Shown piece after piece: positions 56,846 to 64,000 of a DNA stretch of 64,000 nucleotides. The notes beneath the pieces were generated by a model. That model did no database searches and had not been told where the DNA came from. It worked only from the letters and a program-made list of their open reading frames with translations. Every line of letters starts with the position of its first letter. Positions within the stretch are counted from its first letter, which is position 1. The position numbers were made by a program, and so were the translations under genes. This DNA comes from Aliiroseovarius pelagivivens (lineage in GTDB: Bacteria; Pseudomonadota; Alphaproteobacteria; Rhodobacterales; Rhodobacteraceae), in the NCBI RefSeq assembly GCF_900302485.1, contig NZ_OMOI01000001.1, positions 1,302,001-1,366,000 on the forward strand, read 5' to 3'.

Positions 56846-59209
56846 TTACGACAGCCGCGTCCAAAGAGGCGTGCCGTATAGAAGCCATGGCTTGTAAAGA
56901 ACCCGAGAAAGGTTCGGAAGCGAAGGCTGCTCATCTTCCGACGACACTTTTTGAACTCCCAAGCGAATGGCTGGCGTGTTCTCAATAGGTGCCCGTTTTC
57001 GGTGTTTCTCTACGGGAATCCGTATATTTTCACCGGGAACTGCGATAGAGCTCATGGTCATTTCTACTTCTTCGGTTTCGTCATGCTTGTTCCGAGATGT
57101 TACATATTGGCGAAACTCGAAAAAATTATAGTGAACCCTGAAGATGTTCAGGATCGCGATCAGAACCCTGGGATTGTAGCTGGCACCGTTCTCAAACGAG
57201 GGACCTTTTCGAGCCCCGCCGCTGCTTGCGCGATCAGTCATACTGATGCGTTCGCGAACAGCCTCCATAAAGCTCGAAGCCGGCTGCAATGTCGCCCGGA
57301 CAACGCGCCTTGTAATGGCCTTGCAAAGATCAGGATCCTTGATCTGAGAGTCTATGCCCAAAGCTTTGAATTGTTCCCTGTATCGGCGCGACAGGACTGG
57401 GAATCCGACAACCTTGTCTGTCTCGCCGCCAAACTGGACAGGACTTCGAATCCAGAGATCAGGGAAGGCACGTGTCGCAAAATTTGATATAGGAAACGGC
57501 CGAGCATCCCCGGATCGTCCAGGTTTGTAGGCAGGCTTCAGCCTGGCTTCAGTCCATGCATGCAGCGCTTCATATGGCGCAAGGTTCGGATTGGCATTCC
57601 GAAACCTTCTGAGCGATGCGTCGTATCGGTTGAACTTCGAGGTGATCTGACCCTTGGTTGCCTTCTTGTTGAAGCTCACGACAAGCCATTCAAACAAATC
57701 CTCCTTAATGTCTTCCCGGAAGATGTGCGGAACTACCCGCGCCATTGCCGCTTCTTGTTCACTGACGAGCGTTATCTTTCCGGAGGGCAACATTTCTCTC
57801 AGGCATTCGAGATGCGCCGCTTTTGTGTAGGTATCGCGCGTCATAATGCCCGAAAATGAGTTGCGCGTATCACGCTCTGACGCGGGGAAATTGAAATAGA
57901 ACCTGCGAAGGAAGCTGAGCGAGAGCCGCCTTTCCTCAGCTCTGTCGAGCTCGAATTGAAGGCTCGCGTCGGGTGTCCTCTTCGCTCGCTTGAGCTTTTC
58001 ATGAACCTTCTCACCGAAGAGGCGGAATTCTGACTCGGCAGCTGCGAAGAGTGCTCCTTCTTCATACCGCCCAGAGGGTCGTTGGAATTCCAAAAGGGGC
58101 GCGGTGAACGTTGTTCCATCTGCCTTGGTATAAGTCTTTCTGATCTTCACTGGCCCTTTGCGACCACCGTAGTGGTCGAGCAGATAATTGGCAGGATCAA
58201 TGGTAGGATCGAAATCGACATCTATTCGGTAAATGTAGCCAGAATCGATGTCTGCACTGATCGAACAATTCAACTGTGTCAGGCGGCGGTCAGTGCGCGT
58301 CTCCCAGTTCACCGAAAGAACAATATCGTCATGGGCAATTTTGTGATGGCGAAATTTCCCGAGGCGTTCGTGGTCCTTACGCCACTTGTCCAACTGGGCC
58401 TTTTCATAAGCAAGGAGGACTTCCTCAAGCCAAAATATGCGATCGTAGAACCGCGACATGCCAACCTGTCGCCTGCCATCAGGGCTTCTGAAAATTCGGC
58501 GCATATCACTCATTCCTGACTCATTGACCAGGTGGTTCAGGATTTGGATGTTTTCAGTTCTTTCCTTCTGCCGGCGATGCGGTGCTGACACCGTAAACCG
58601 GGAGCCTCTTTGGCCTTTGCATGCTTTGCAAACGACACGCATTCCGAGGGGCTTTCCACCCTTCCGGCTACCTTTTCTGGGCGTGGTCTTGCCGTTGGCA
58701 CCATCGAGGGCAAACGCAGTCGGATCTTCAAGATACCGCTTTCCGCAGCTACCGCATCTTGGTCCATCCAGAACGCCGTTCATCGACCTTAGGCGATTTG
58801 TTTCCGCCACGAAGTGAGCATTGGAAAGAACCTTCTGACCCAAGCCACATTTTCGATTCCCAGCCTTGTGCTGGCATACAATGGTTCTTGTATCCATCCA
58901 TGCTCTTGGCTCGTTCCCGTATTCGAGGATGGAAGAAACCCGCGCATCTTCTTTCTTGCCCGAGGAGGACAGCTTGTATTGCCCGACACCTGCGGAAATC
59001 GCTGCGCTCGAAGCAGCCGCCAGTTTGAATTTCGAAGACCCCCCACGAGGATCAGGAATGTCAGGATTGAATGCGAAGCCAAAATTTCCACAATCCGGAT
59101 TTCCGCATGTGTTCAAATTTACTCGGCCGACAACCTCTGGGTAAATCTGGTCGAGCGATAGGTTTTCAATGCTCTCGAACAAAGCCCCCCCCACCTTCAG
59201 TTTTGCCAT
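56846..59209 (-). CDS. Large transposase-like protein with N-terminal Cys clusters
   Basis: 787 residues. Cys pairs near 35/40 (TCGNPDC), 112/121, 152/155 (RCGSC) and 194/197 (VCKAC) suggest zinc ribbons as in the InsA-type N terminus of IS elements. A helix-turn-helix-like stretch follows (about 211-245; ENIQILNHLVNESGMSDMRRIF). The middle contains HDDIVLSVNWETRTDRR and SADIDSGYIYRIDV, similar to the first part of a DDE/RNase H core. Near the C terminus NPRVLIAILNIFRVHYNFFE and NTPAIRLGV match the usual end of DDE transposases. I cannot place the second and third catalytic acids with confidence. Base composition is AT-richer than the neighbours, suggesting transfer. No terminal repeats were found, so it may be a domesticated or immobile copy. 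Confidence 0.6.
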   Translation of the reverse strand: MAKLKVGGALFESIENLSLDQIYPEVVGRVNLNTCGNPDCGNFGFAFNPDIPDPRGGSSKFKLAAASSAAISAGVGQYKLSSSGKKEDARVSSILEYGNEPRAWMDTRTIVCQHKAGNRKCGLGQKVLSNAHFVAETNRLRSMNGVLDGPRCGSCGKRYLEDPTAFALDGANGKTTPRKGSRKGGKPLGMRVVCKACKGQRGSRFTVSAPHRRQKERTENIQILNHLVNESGMSDMRRIFRSPDGRRQVGMSRFYDRIFWLEEVLLAYEKAQLDKWRKDHERLGKFRHHKIAHDDIVLSVNWETRTDRRLTQLNCSISADIDSGYIYRIDVDFDPTIDPANYLLDHYGGRKGPVKIRKTYTKADGTTFTAPLLEFQRPSGRYEEGALFAAAESEFRLFGEKVHEKLKRAKRTPDASLQFELDRAEERRLSLSFLRRFYFNFPASERDTRNSFSGIMTRDTYTKAAHLECLREMLPSGKITLVSEQEAAMARVVPHIFREDIKEDLFEWLVVSFNKKATKGQITSKFNRYDASLRRFRNANPNLAPYEALHAWTEARLKPAYKPGRSGDARPFPISNFATRAFPDLWIRSPVQFGGETDKVVGFPVLSRRYREQFKALGIDSQIKDPDLCKAITRRVVRATLQPASSFMEAVRERISMTDRASSGGARKGPSFENGASYNPRVLIAILNIFRVHYNFFEFRQYVTSRNKHDETEEVEMTMSSIAVPGENIRIPVEKHRKRAPIENTPAIRLGVQKVSSEDEQPSLPNLSRVLYKPWLLYGTPLWTRLS

Positions 59210-59244
59210 GGCGTTTCCCGCTGATTGTTATATTGGCCAAAACT

Positions 59245-59280
59245 CGCAAAAACGAAGCCCGGGACTGCGAGGTCCCGGGC
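59245..59280 (-). terminator. Leftward rho-independent terminator
   Basis: GCCCGGGAC (59257-59265) pairs perfectly with GTCCCGGGC (59272-59280). Read on the minus strand it is followed by TTCGTTTTTG. It lies between the PAS_5 gene and the transposase-like gene and would end transcripts from the former. Confidence 0.75.
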
Positions 59281-59302
59281 ATCAGGCCGATCTGTCGTCG
59301 AC

Positions 59303-59321
59303 TTTGAATTCGAAATTCAAA
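59303..59321. repeat. Inverted repeat, AT-rich
   Basis: TTTGAATT (59303-59310) faces AATTCAAA (59314-59321) across CGA. It is the middle of three successive dyads in this spacer. Confidence 0.6.
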
Positions 59322-59330
59322 TAGAAATCA

Positions 59331-59361
59331 ATGTCCTGCCGGAAATATTTCGGCAGGACAT
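59331..59361. repeat. Inverted repeat with 11-base arms
   Basis: ATGTCCTGCCG (59331-59341) is perfectly inverted at 59351-59361, with the near-palindromic centre GAAATATTT. No T-run follows on either strand, so it does not look like a terminator. On the minus strand its outer edge is an ATG 9 bases after AGGAGG, opening a 14-codon frame (59361-59317). Confidence 0.65.
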
Positions 59362-59369
59362 GATGGGAA

Positions 59370-59414
59370 GCCTCCTATCGGACGGAATGCGTCAGGCATT
59401 GTCGCCGGGGCGTT
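59370..59414 (-). repeat. Dispersed element, copy B
   Basis: The minus-strand counterpart of 46148-46189, with the blocks AACGCCCCGGC, CTGACGCATTCCGT and TAGGAGGC in the same order. It starts 55 bases after the PAS_5 gene stop on the same strand and is followed about 90 bases later by a terminator. Confidence 0.75.
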
Positions 59415-59469
59415 TTTTCTTTGCCCAAAGCAGCGCAGAACGCCCAGATGCCGCTGCCTAAAGGCAAAG

Positions 59470-60294
59470 TCAGTCTGACGTCACCAGCTTTAGGTATGTC
59501 CGCTCGGCCGTCCCCCGGCCGTCAGAAGCGTCCAGTTCTTTGTACTGTTCGAAATGGCGCTGCGCCTCGGCGAAGCTGCGAAATGCGTGGTCACCGCCGG
59601 GAATAGGCTCACGATAGACATGCCCCATATGCAAACCCGGGCTAGTGCCCAAACGCTGGTCCAACGCCTCGTGTGACGGTCTCAACGTGCCTTTCCCCTC
59701 GTCGTAGGCTTGTTGAGACTTTGCAATCGACGCTGAGGCGTTTGCCTTGGCGACGATGGCAGTGGTTTCAACGGATCGGATCGAGAACCGATGCGGACCG
59801 CGCTTCATCTCTCCATCGACCTGCAACGCGCCCAGGACCCGCGTGATCTGACCATCTTCATCGCACAGGGGAAGCAAAACCATCTGCGCGTCGGTGGGTT
59901 TACGAAATGCGCCGGGTTCCGTGGTCAGTGACAATGTGATCTGCGCGGGCATGTCGAACAATGCTTCAATCGCGCGGTGCAACTCTTTGCGCGCATCGGA
60001 CTGAAAAAAGACCGAGATTGGCATCCCGCGCACTTCCATATCCATAACGTCATTCAGATGCTGCCCGGCGAGCCGGATACGGGCCAGGCCCGGCGCGATC
60101 TTTTCAAGGATGAATGCTTCGTGCAGGGCGCCAGCTATTCCGCGCGGGTCAACTTCTTGCCGGGTCGGGCAAAGGCGTCCGTTGCGCAGTCCGTCCCAGT
60201 AGGCTTCCACCTGCGTGATGGAGGGATAGGTTTTGGTCTGTCGGGCCGACAGAAGTGAAACAACATTTTTGTTACGCAAATACTCGATTCTCAT
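59470..60294 (-). CDS. PAS_5 family protein
   Basis: 274 residues from the ATG at 60294; an in-frame TTG at 60348 is less likely. ITQVEAYWDGLRNGRLCPTRQEVDP at about residue 25-50 and IRLAGQHLNDVMDMEVRGMPIS are hallmarks of the PAS_5 (PF07310) family of alphaproteobacteria, a PAS-like sensory domain without output domain. Some members have links to the cell-cycle/CtrA system, and TTAAC half-sites lie upstream near 60362-60367. Divergent from yicC. Confidence 0.75.
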   Translation of the reverse strand: MRIEYLRNKNVVSLLSARQTKTYPSITQVEAYWDGLRNGRLCPTRQEVDPRGIAGALHEAFILEKIAPGLARIRLAGQHLNDVMDMEVRGMPISVFFQSDARKELHRAIEALFDMPAQITLSLTTEPGAFRKPTDAQMVLLPLCDEDGQITRVLGALQVDGEMKRGPHRFSIRSVETTAIVAKANASASIAKSQQAYDEGKGTLRPSHEALDQRLGTSPGLHMGHVYREPIPGGDHAFRSFAEAQRHFEQYKELDASDGRGTAERTYLKLVTSD

Positions 60295-60454
60295 CACTTT
60301 GTTCCCGACGATCTGGCCCCGAATGGGATCTGTGTGATCCTTGTTCAATCGGTGACCGTTTGTTAACGAATAAGTAGGTAATGCTTACCGATGTCTTAAT
60401 ATGTCATATTCTGATCGAATTTGGCGGAAAATCTTATCAAATGGTTAACCACTC
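60295..60454. promoter_or_regulatory. Divergent spacer between PAS_5 gene and yicC
   Basis: This AT-rich stretch has GTTAAC near 60362-60367 and a second GGTTAACC near 60439-60446, both resembling CtrA half-sites, and a small dyad GGTAA-TGC-TTACC at 60377-60389. No single promoter is clear. Confidence 0.3.
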
Positions 60455-61348
60455 ATGATTTACTCGATGACCGGATACGCCAGTTCTACTGGGGAACTGA
60501 ATGGATTTACCTGGGTTTGGGACTTGCGATCGGTCAATGCGCGCGGGCTGGATATACGCCTTCGGCTGCCAGATGGGCTGGACGGCGTGGAGGATACGCT
60601 GCGCAAGGCGTTGAAGCAAAAGATCGCCCGTGGGAACGTATCCGTGACACTGCGTGTCTCGCATCCGGAGGACGATGGTCAATACGCGGTTAACCCGGAA
60701 CGGTTGGGGCAGGCGATCTCGCATCTGCTGGCCATCTCGACCGAGGCTGAGATGCGCGGACTGACAGTTACGCCGGTTTCGGCGACAGAAATCGCTCAGC
60801 TGCGCGGTGTGATCGAAGTGCGCGCAGCAGACGCAGACAGCCGCGCGCCACTGATTGAAGCGCTGAAAGAACAGATCCCGACATTGATCGAGGCTTTCAT
60901 GTCCTCGCGACAAGAAGAAGGCCAAGCGCTGTCCGAGATTATGGCGGGGCAGGTGGATCAGGTGGAAACCCTTGTCGAGCAGGCAGAAGCACTTCTAGAT
61001 GACCGCTCTCAGGCACAAGCCGATGCGCTGCGCAACGCGCTGGCCCGGGTAATGGATGCGACCGAAGGCGCCGATCCTGACCGCGTGGCGCAAGAACTTG
61101 CGCTGATCGCCGTGAAAACCGATGTGCGTGAAGAACTGGATCGTTTGCGTGCCCATGTCGCGGTTGCCCGCTCGCATCTGAGCGCAGGGGACCCCGCAGG
61201 TCGCAAGCTTGATTTCCTGATGCAAGAGTTCAACCGCGAAGCCAACACGTTGTGTTCCAAGGCACAATTCAACGAACTGACCCGTGTGGGGCTTGACCTG
61301 AAGCATGTGATTGATCAGATGCGCGAACAAGTTCAGAACGTGGAGTAA
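60455..61348 (+). CDS. YicC family endoribonuclease
   Basis: 297 residues. The N terminus [33 protein letters not shown] and the C terminus ([19 protein letters not shown]) are the conserved ends of the YicC family, to which an endoribonuclease activity has been assigned. The full length is typical. It precedes gmk by 4 bases, a widespread pairing. Confidence 0.9.
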   Translation: MIYSMTGYASSTGELNGFTWVWDLRSVNARGLDIRLRLPDGLDGVEDTLRKALKQKIARGNVSVTLRVSHPEDDGQYAVNPERLGQAISHLLAISTEAEMRGLTVTPVSATEIAQLRGVIEVRAADADSRAPLIEALKEQIPTLIEAFMSSRQEEGQALSEIMAGQVDQVETLVEQAEALLDDRSQAQADALRNALARVMDATEGADPDRVAQELALIAVKTDVREELDRLRAHVAVARSHLSAGDPAGRKLDFLMQEFNREANTLCSKAQFNELTRVGLDLKHVIDQMREQVQNVE

Positions 61349-61352
61349 CCCC

Positions 61353-62006
61353 ATGAGCGCCCCAGATACCCGCCGCGGCCTTCTTATCATCCTGTCCTCG
61401 CCTTCGGGCGCGGGAAAATCGACGCTGGCCAAGCGCCTGATGGAATGGGACCCGACGCTCAGCTTCTCGGTCTCGGCCACCACACGCGCTCCGCGCGAGG
61501 GGGAAGTGGACGGCAAGGATTACCATTTCGTCGATGAAGCGAAGTTCAAGGACATGGTCATCAAAGGCGACATGCTGGAACACGCCCACGTTTTCGGAAA
61601 CTTCTATGGCTCACCCGCGAAACCAGTGCGCAAGGCCATCGAAAGCGGCAAGGACGTGCTGTTTGACGTGGACTGGCAGGGCGAGGTGCAGATCCGCAAT
61701 TCGTCCATGGCATCACACTCCCTGTCGATCTTCATCCTGCCGCCCTCGATCACCGAGCTGCGCGCGCGTCTGGTCGGCCGTGGACAGGACAGCGACGAGG
61801 TGATCCAGAAACGGATGCAGAAAAGCTGGGACGAGATTAGCCACTGGGGCAGCTATGACTACGTACTGGTGAATGATGATCTTGAGGCGACGGCGCAAAA
61901 GCTGATCACCATCGTCGAGGCCACCCGCCAGCGCCGCAATCAGCAACCAAGCCTGCTGGATCACGTTCGCAAGCTGCAAGCCGAATTCGAGGAGGGAGAC
62001 GCATGA
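61353..62006 (+). CDS. gmk: Guanylate kinase
   Basis: 217 residues from the ATG at 61353. The P-loop [10 protein letters not shown] lies at about 15-24, followed by the GMP-binding [20 protein letters not shown] region. It converts GMP to GDP. It lies 4 bases after yicC and overlaps the next gene by 4 bases, forming a three-gene unit. Confidence 0.95.
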   Translation: MSAPDTRRGLLIILSSPSGAGKSTLAKRLMEWDPTLSFSVSATTRAPREGEVDGKDYHFVDEAKFKDMVIKGDMLEHAHVFGNFYGSPAKPVRKAIESGKDVLFDVDWQGEVQIRNSSMASHSLSIFILPPSITELRARLVGRGQDSDEVIQKRMQKSWDEISHWGSYDYVLVNDDLEATAQKLITIVEATRQRRNQQPSLLDHVRKLQAEFEEGDA

Positions 62007-62527
62007 TTTATGAATTGGACGGGATCGCCCCGGAAATCGCCGAAGACGCCTTTATCGCGCCGGATGCCAACCTGATCGGCAAGGTACAAATCGATTCGAA
62101 AGCCTCGGTCTGGTTCGGCTCGACCCTGCGCGGCGATAACGAGCTGATCCATGTGGGCGCGGGCTCGAACGTGCAGGAGAACTGCGTTTTTCACACCGAC
62201 ATGGGCTTTCCGCTGACCATCGGTCAGAACGTCACAGTGGGCCACAAGGTGCTGCTGCATGGCTGTACCATCGGCGACGGCAGTCTGATTGGCATGAACG
62301 CCACCGTGATGAATGGCGCTGTGATCGGCAAGAACTGCCTGATTGGGGCAGGGGCGCTGGTGACCGAGGGCAAAGTGATCCCCGACGGATCGATGGTTTT
62401 AGGTGCACCGGGGAAAGTGGTGCGCGAGCTGGACGCGACGGCGATCAAGGGGCTGGAGGCTTCGGCACTTGGGTATCAAGCGAATGCCGCGCGGTTCTTG
62501 AACGGGTTGAAAGCCGCACGCGAATAG
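62003..62527 (+). CDS. Gamma-class carbonic anhydrase family protein
   Basis: 174 residues of left-handed beta-helix hexapeptide repeats. Three His residues, H64 (VFHTD), H81 and H86 ([10 protein letters not shown]), match the zinc site of gamma carbonic anhydrases, so activity is plausible; many family members (YrdA-like) have little. Translationally coupled to gmk. Confidence 0.85.
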   Translation: MIYELDGIAPEIAEDAFIAPDANLIGKVQIDSKASVWFGSTLRGDNELIHVGAGSNVQENCVFHTDMGFPLTIGQNVTVGHKVLLHGCTIGDGSLIGMNATVMNGAVIGKNCLIGAGALVTEGKVIPDGSMVLGAPGKVVRELDATAIKGLEASALGYQANAARFLNGLKAARE

Positions 62528-62602
62528 ACATTTTCATCCCTTCGATCTCGCCTCGTTCGTCGCAATCTGCTTATCTGGTCACGACATTACTGGGAGCGTC
62601 GA

Positions 62603-63046
62603 ATGATTGAACGGTTGGACTATGTGTCAGTAAATGGCGCCGCGATCGCAAATATGGCAAAGGCCAAGACATGCATGCCGTCGATTGGTGCCAAGCTTCG
62701 GGCGCTGATCGAACTTCGTGTCTCGCAGATCAATAGATGTGCCTACTGCGTTGACTTGCATGCCCAAGAGGCCCGCCGCGAAGGAGAAACCGTGCAGCGG
62801 CTTGATTGCCTTCCTGTCTGGAAGGAGGTGCCGTTCTTCGATGAGTCTGAAAAGGCGGCGCTCGCATGGGCCGAAGCGGTGACAAACGTTGCCGAGAATG
62901 GGGCGCCTGAAGAGCTCTATAAAGACATGTGCCAGCATTTTTCTGACGAACAGGTCGTTGATCTGACGCTGATAATTTCTCAAATGAATGCGTGGAACCG
63001 TCTAGCAATCAGCTTTGGGCATTTGCCCGAAGCGAGAGCCGACTAA
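62603..63046 (+). CDS. AhpD-like carboxymuconolactone decarboxylase family protein
   Basis: 147 residues with ELRVSQINRCAYCVDLHAQEAR, the CxxC-x3-H motif (C46, C49, H53) of AhpD-type alkylhydroperoxidase-like proteins. The rest is helical and ends in LIISQMNAWNRLAISF. It is probably a small peroxidase or thiol-redox protein with an unknown reductant. GGGAG precedes the ATG. It lies near the peroxiredoxin gene but on the opposite strand. Confidence 0.85.
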   Translation: MIERLDYVSVNGAAIANMAKAKTCMPSIGAKLRALIELRVSQINRCAYCVDLHAQEARREGETVQRLDCLPVWKEVPFFDESEKAALAWAEAVTNVAENGAPEELYKDMCQHFSDEQVVDLTLIISQMNAWNRLAISFGHLPEARAD

Positions 63047-63091
63047 GCCACAGATCGTAACACCGAGTATCCACAGATCCGAAGGCTGGAT

Positions 63092-63121
63092 AAAAAAGGG
63101 GCCGCTGCAGTTAGCGACCCC
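63092..63121 (-). terminator. Rho-independent terminator of the peroxiredoxin gene
   Basis: On the minus strand GGGGTCGCT pairs with AGCGGCCCC (one U-G wobble) over a 6-base loop and runs into TTTTTT. It lies about 20 bases after the peroxiredoxin stop. Confidence 0.85.
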
Positions 63122-63141
63122 CGGGTTCTAATGCTTTTGGC

Positions 63142-63687
63142 TTATGCCACAGCTTCTTTGGCTTCTTTCAGCCACGCCAGAACGGTTTCCGGTGCGCTTT
63201 CGCCATAGGGGTCTTCGCCGTGGTTATCGCAGCGGCCCGGCTCTTCGAACCATGCTTCTACAACACCGTCATTGATGACGGCGGCATAGCGCCACGAACG
63301 GGCACCGAAGCCCAGGTTGTCTTTCTGAACCAGCATGCCCATCAGGCGGGTGAAGTCGCCCGAGCCATCGGGGATGACTTTGACGTTTTCCAGCTCTTGG
63401 TTGCGGGCCCAGGCGTTCATGACGAAGCTGTCGTTGACCGACATGCAATAGATCTCGTCGATGCCCTGTGCACGGAAATCGTCTGCGCCGTTCTCATAAC
63501 CGGGCAGCTGATAGGTCGAACAGGTCGGGGTGAACGCGCCGGGCAGCGAGAACAGAACAACGCGCTTGCCTTTGAAGTAATCGTCCGAGCTCATGTCCTG
63601 CCAACGGAACGGGTTCGGGCCCTCGATGCTTTCATCACGAACGCGGGTGCGGAAGGTGATGTTGGGGACGTTAACGCCTGCTTTCAT
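63142..63687 (-). CDS. Peroxiredoxin (Prx5-like)
   Basis: 181 residues. The peroxidatic Cys is C56 in PGAFTPTCSTYQLPGYE, the Prx5/AhpC-TSA signature; NDSFVMNAWARNQ follows. It reduces peroxides using thioredoxin or glutathione. Some relatives carry a C-terminal glutaredoxin domain; this one does not. Monocistronic, divergent from lipA over 253 bases that hold no other gene I can support. Confidence 0.9.
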   Translation of the reverse strand: MKAGVNVPNITFRTRVRDESIEGPNPFRWQDMSSDDYFKGKRVVLFSLPGAFTPTCSTYQLPGYENGADDFRAQGIDEIYCMSVNDSFVMNAWARNQELENVKVIPDGSGDFTRLMGMLVQKDNLGFGARSWRYAAVINDGVVEAWFEEPGRCDNHGEDPYGESAPETVLAWLKEAKEAVA

Positions 63688-63940
63688 TGGGAAAATCCTT
63701 TGCTGTAGCTGCGCGTGGCTGGGAATCGTTTCGCGCGTCGATGGAAGGATTAGAACGATTCCAAATGGTGCTCAACGGGGATTTTCTGCGCCGCGACAAT
63801 TTGCTTGGGTTGCGCCGAATGACAGCCTTTCGTCGAGGAACTGATATGCGCGTGTTGCATAACAGAAAAGCAGGGTTTCAAGGTGACTTGGGCAGATATC
63901 GCCCCTATATAGGTCAGAACTACTGGCCCGGAGGACAGCC

Positions 63941-64000
63941 ATGCGTGATCTGAAAATTCCTGAAAGCCGCCACCCGGAAAAGGCGCATCGCAAGGACAAC
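63941..64000 (+). CDS. lipA: Lipoyl synthase, 5' end only
   Basis: The first 20 codons, MRDLKIPESRHPEKAHRKDN, match the N terminus of alphaproteobacterial LipA, the radical-SAM enzyme that inserts sulfur into octanoyl groups. GGAGG lies 7 bases before the ATG. The gene runs off the window, so the FeS motifs are not visible. Confidence 0.8.
   Translation, partial: MRDLKIPESRHPEKAHRKDN

Noticed and set aside
59391..59420. Rightward terminator in the T-run after GCCGGGGCG
   Set aside because: The run of T is present but no stable stem precedes it; the conserved blocks are better explained as the dispersed element read on the other strand.

Overview
The window reads as chromosomal sequence from a marine alphaproteobacterium of the Roseobacter/Rhodobacteraceae type. 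The evidence is the gene content: DUF6477 and DUF6456 proteins, ChpT, an L21 protein with an alanine/lysine-rich and helix-hairpin-helix tail, a lipA start typical of the group, olsBA, class II DAHP synthase, TRAP and ProXWV transporters and many GNAT proteins. Codon use is GC-rich. The assignment is inference from gene content; no rRNA gene is present.

Layout. 1-3.65 kb: an MttB-family methyltransferase without an in-frame stop at a pyrrolysine site, then three small lineage-specific genes. 3.87-11.3 kb: a complete phosphate block, phoR then (behind a three-repeat Pho box) pstS-pstC-pstA-pstB-phoU-phoB. 11.5-18.4 kb: a solitary MocR regulator, a secreted protein, tRNA-Ser(CGA), two tandem DUF2059-like secreted proteins and a TPR-sulfotransferase. 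18.5-24.9 kb: rplU-rpmA, three consecutive GNAT acetyltransferases, obgE, proB, proA. 25-31.4 kb: chpT, DUF3553, olsBA (ornithine lipid synthesis), a ThiE-like protein, a TfoX-domain protein, a TrmJ-type methyltransferase, dsbB, a YqaA-type membrane protein and a YpfJ-type metalloprotein. 31.7-36.1 kb: a TRAP transporter, tRNA-Leu(CAA) and a Cys/Met-metabolism PLP enzyme. 36.4-44.5 kb: a Hint-domain protein, then a leftward branched-chain-type ABC transporter operon ending in a MocA-like nucleotidyltransferase, and a GNAT/GlxA-type regulator pair. 44.75-46.1 kb: class II DAHP synthase.

46.4-56.4 kb is the most interesting part. A tightly packed leftward operon encodes an acyl-CoA ligase, a small cupin resembling the DMSP-lyase (DddQ/DddL-type) family, a FadB-type bifunctional protein and a thiolase. 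It is divergent from a LysR regulator and next to a ProV-ProW-ProX betaine-type ABC transporter. I read this as a candidate uptake and catabolism unit for a methylated osmolyte or similar beta-substituted carboxylate. The substrate is not proven.

56.8-59.2 kb holds an unusual 787-residue transposase-like protein with N-terminal Cys clusters. Next to it is a hairpin-rich spacer carrying one of two copies of a conserved element of about 42-45 bp; the other copy lies downstream of the DAHP synthase gene. 59.5-64 kb: a PAS_5 protein, yicC-gmk-gamma carbonic anhydrase, an AhpD-like protein, a peroxiredoxin and the first 20 codons of lipA.

A recurrent design is visible: all four solute-binding-protein genes (pstS, dctP, livK-like, proX) are followed by a strong hairpin before the membrane-component genes, which fits differential expression within each operon.
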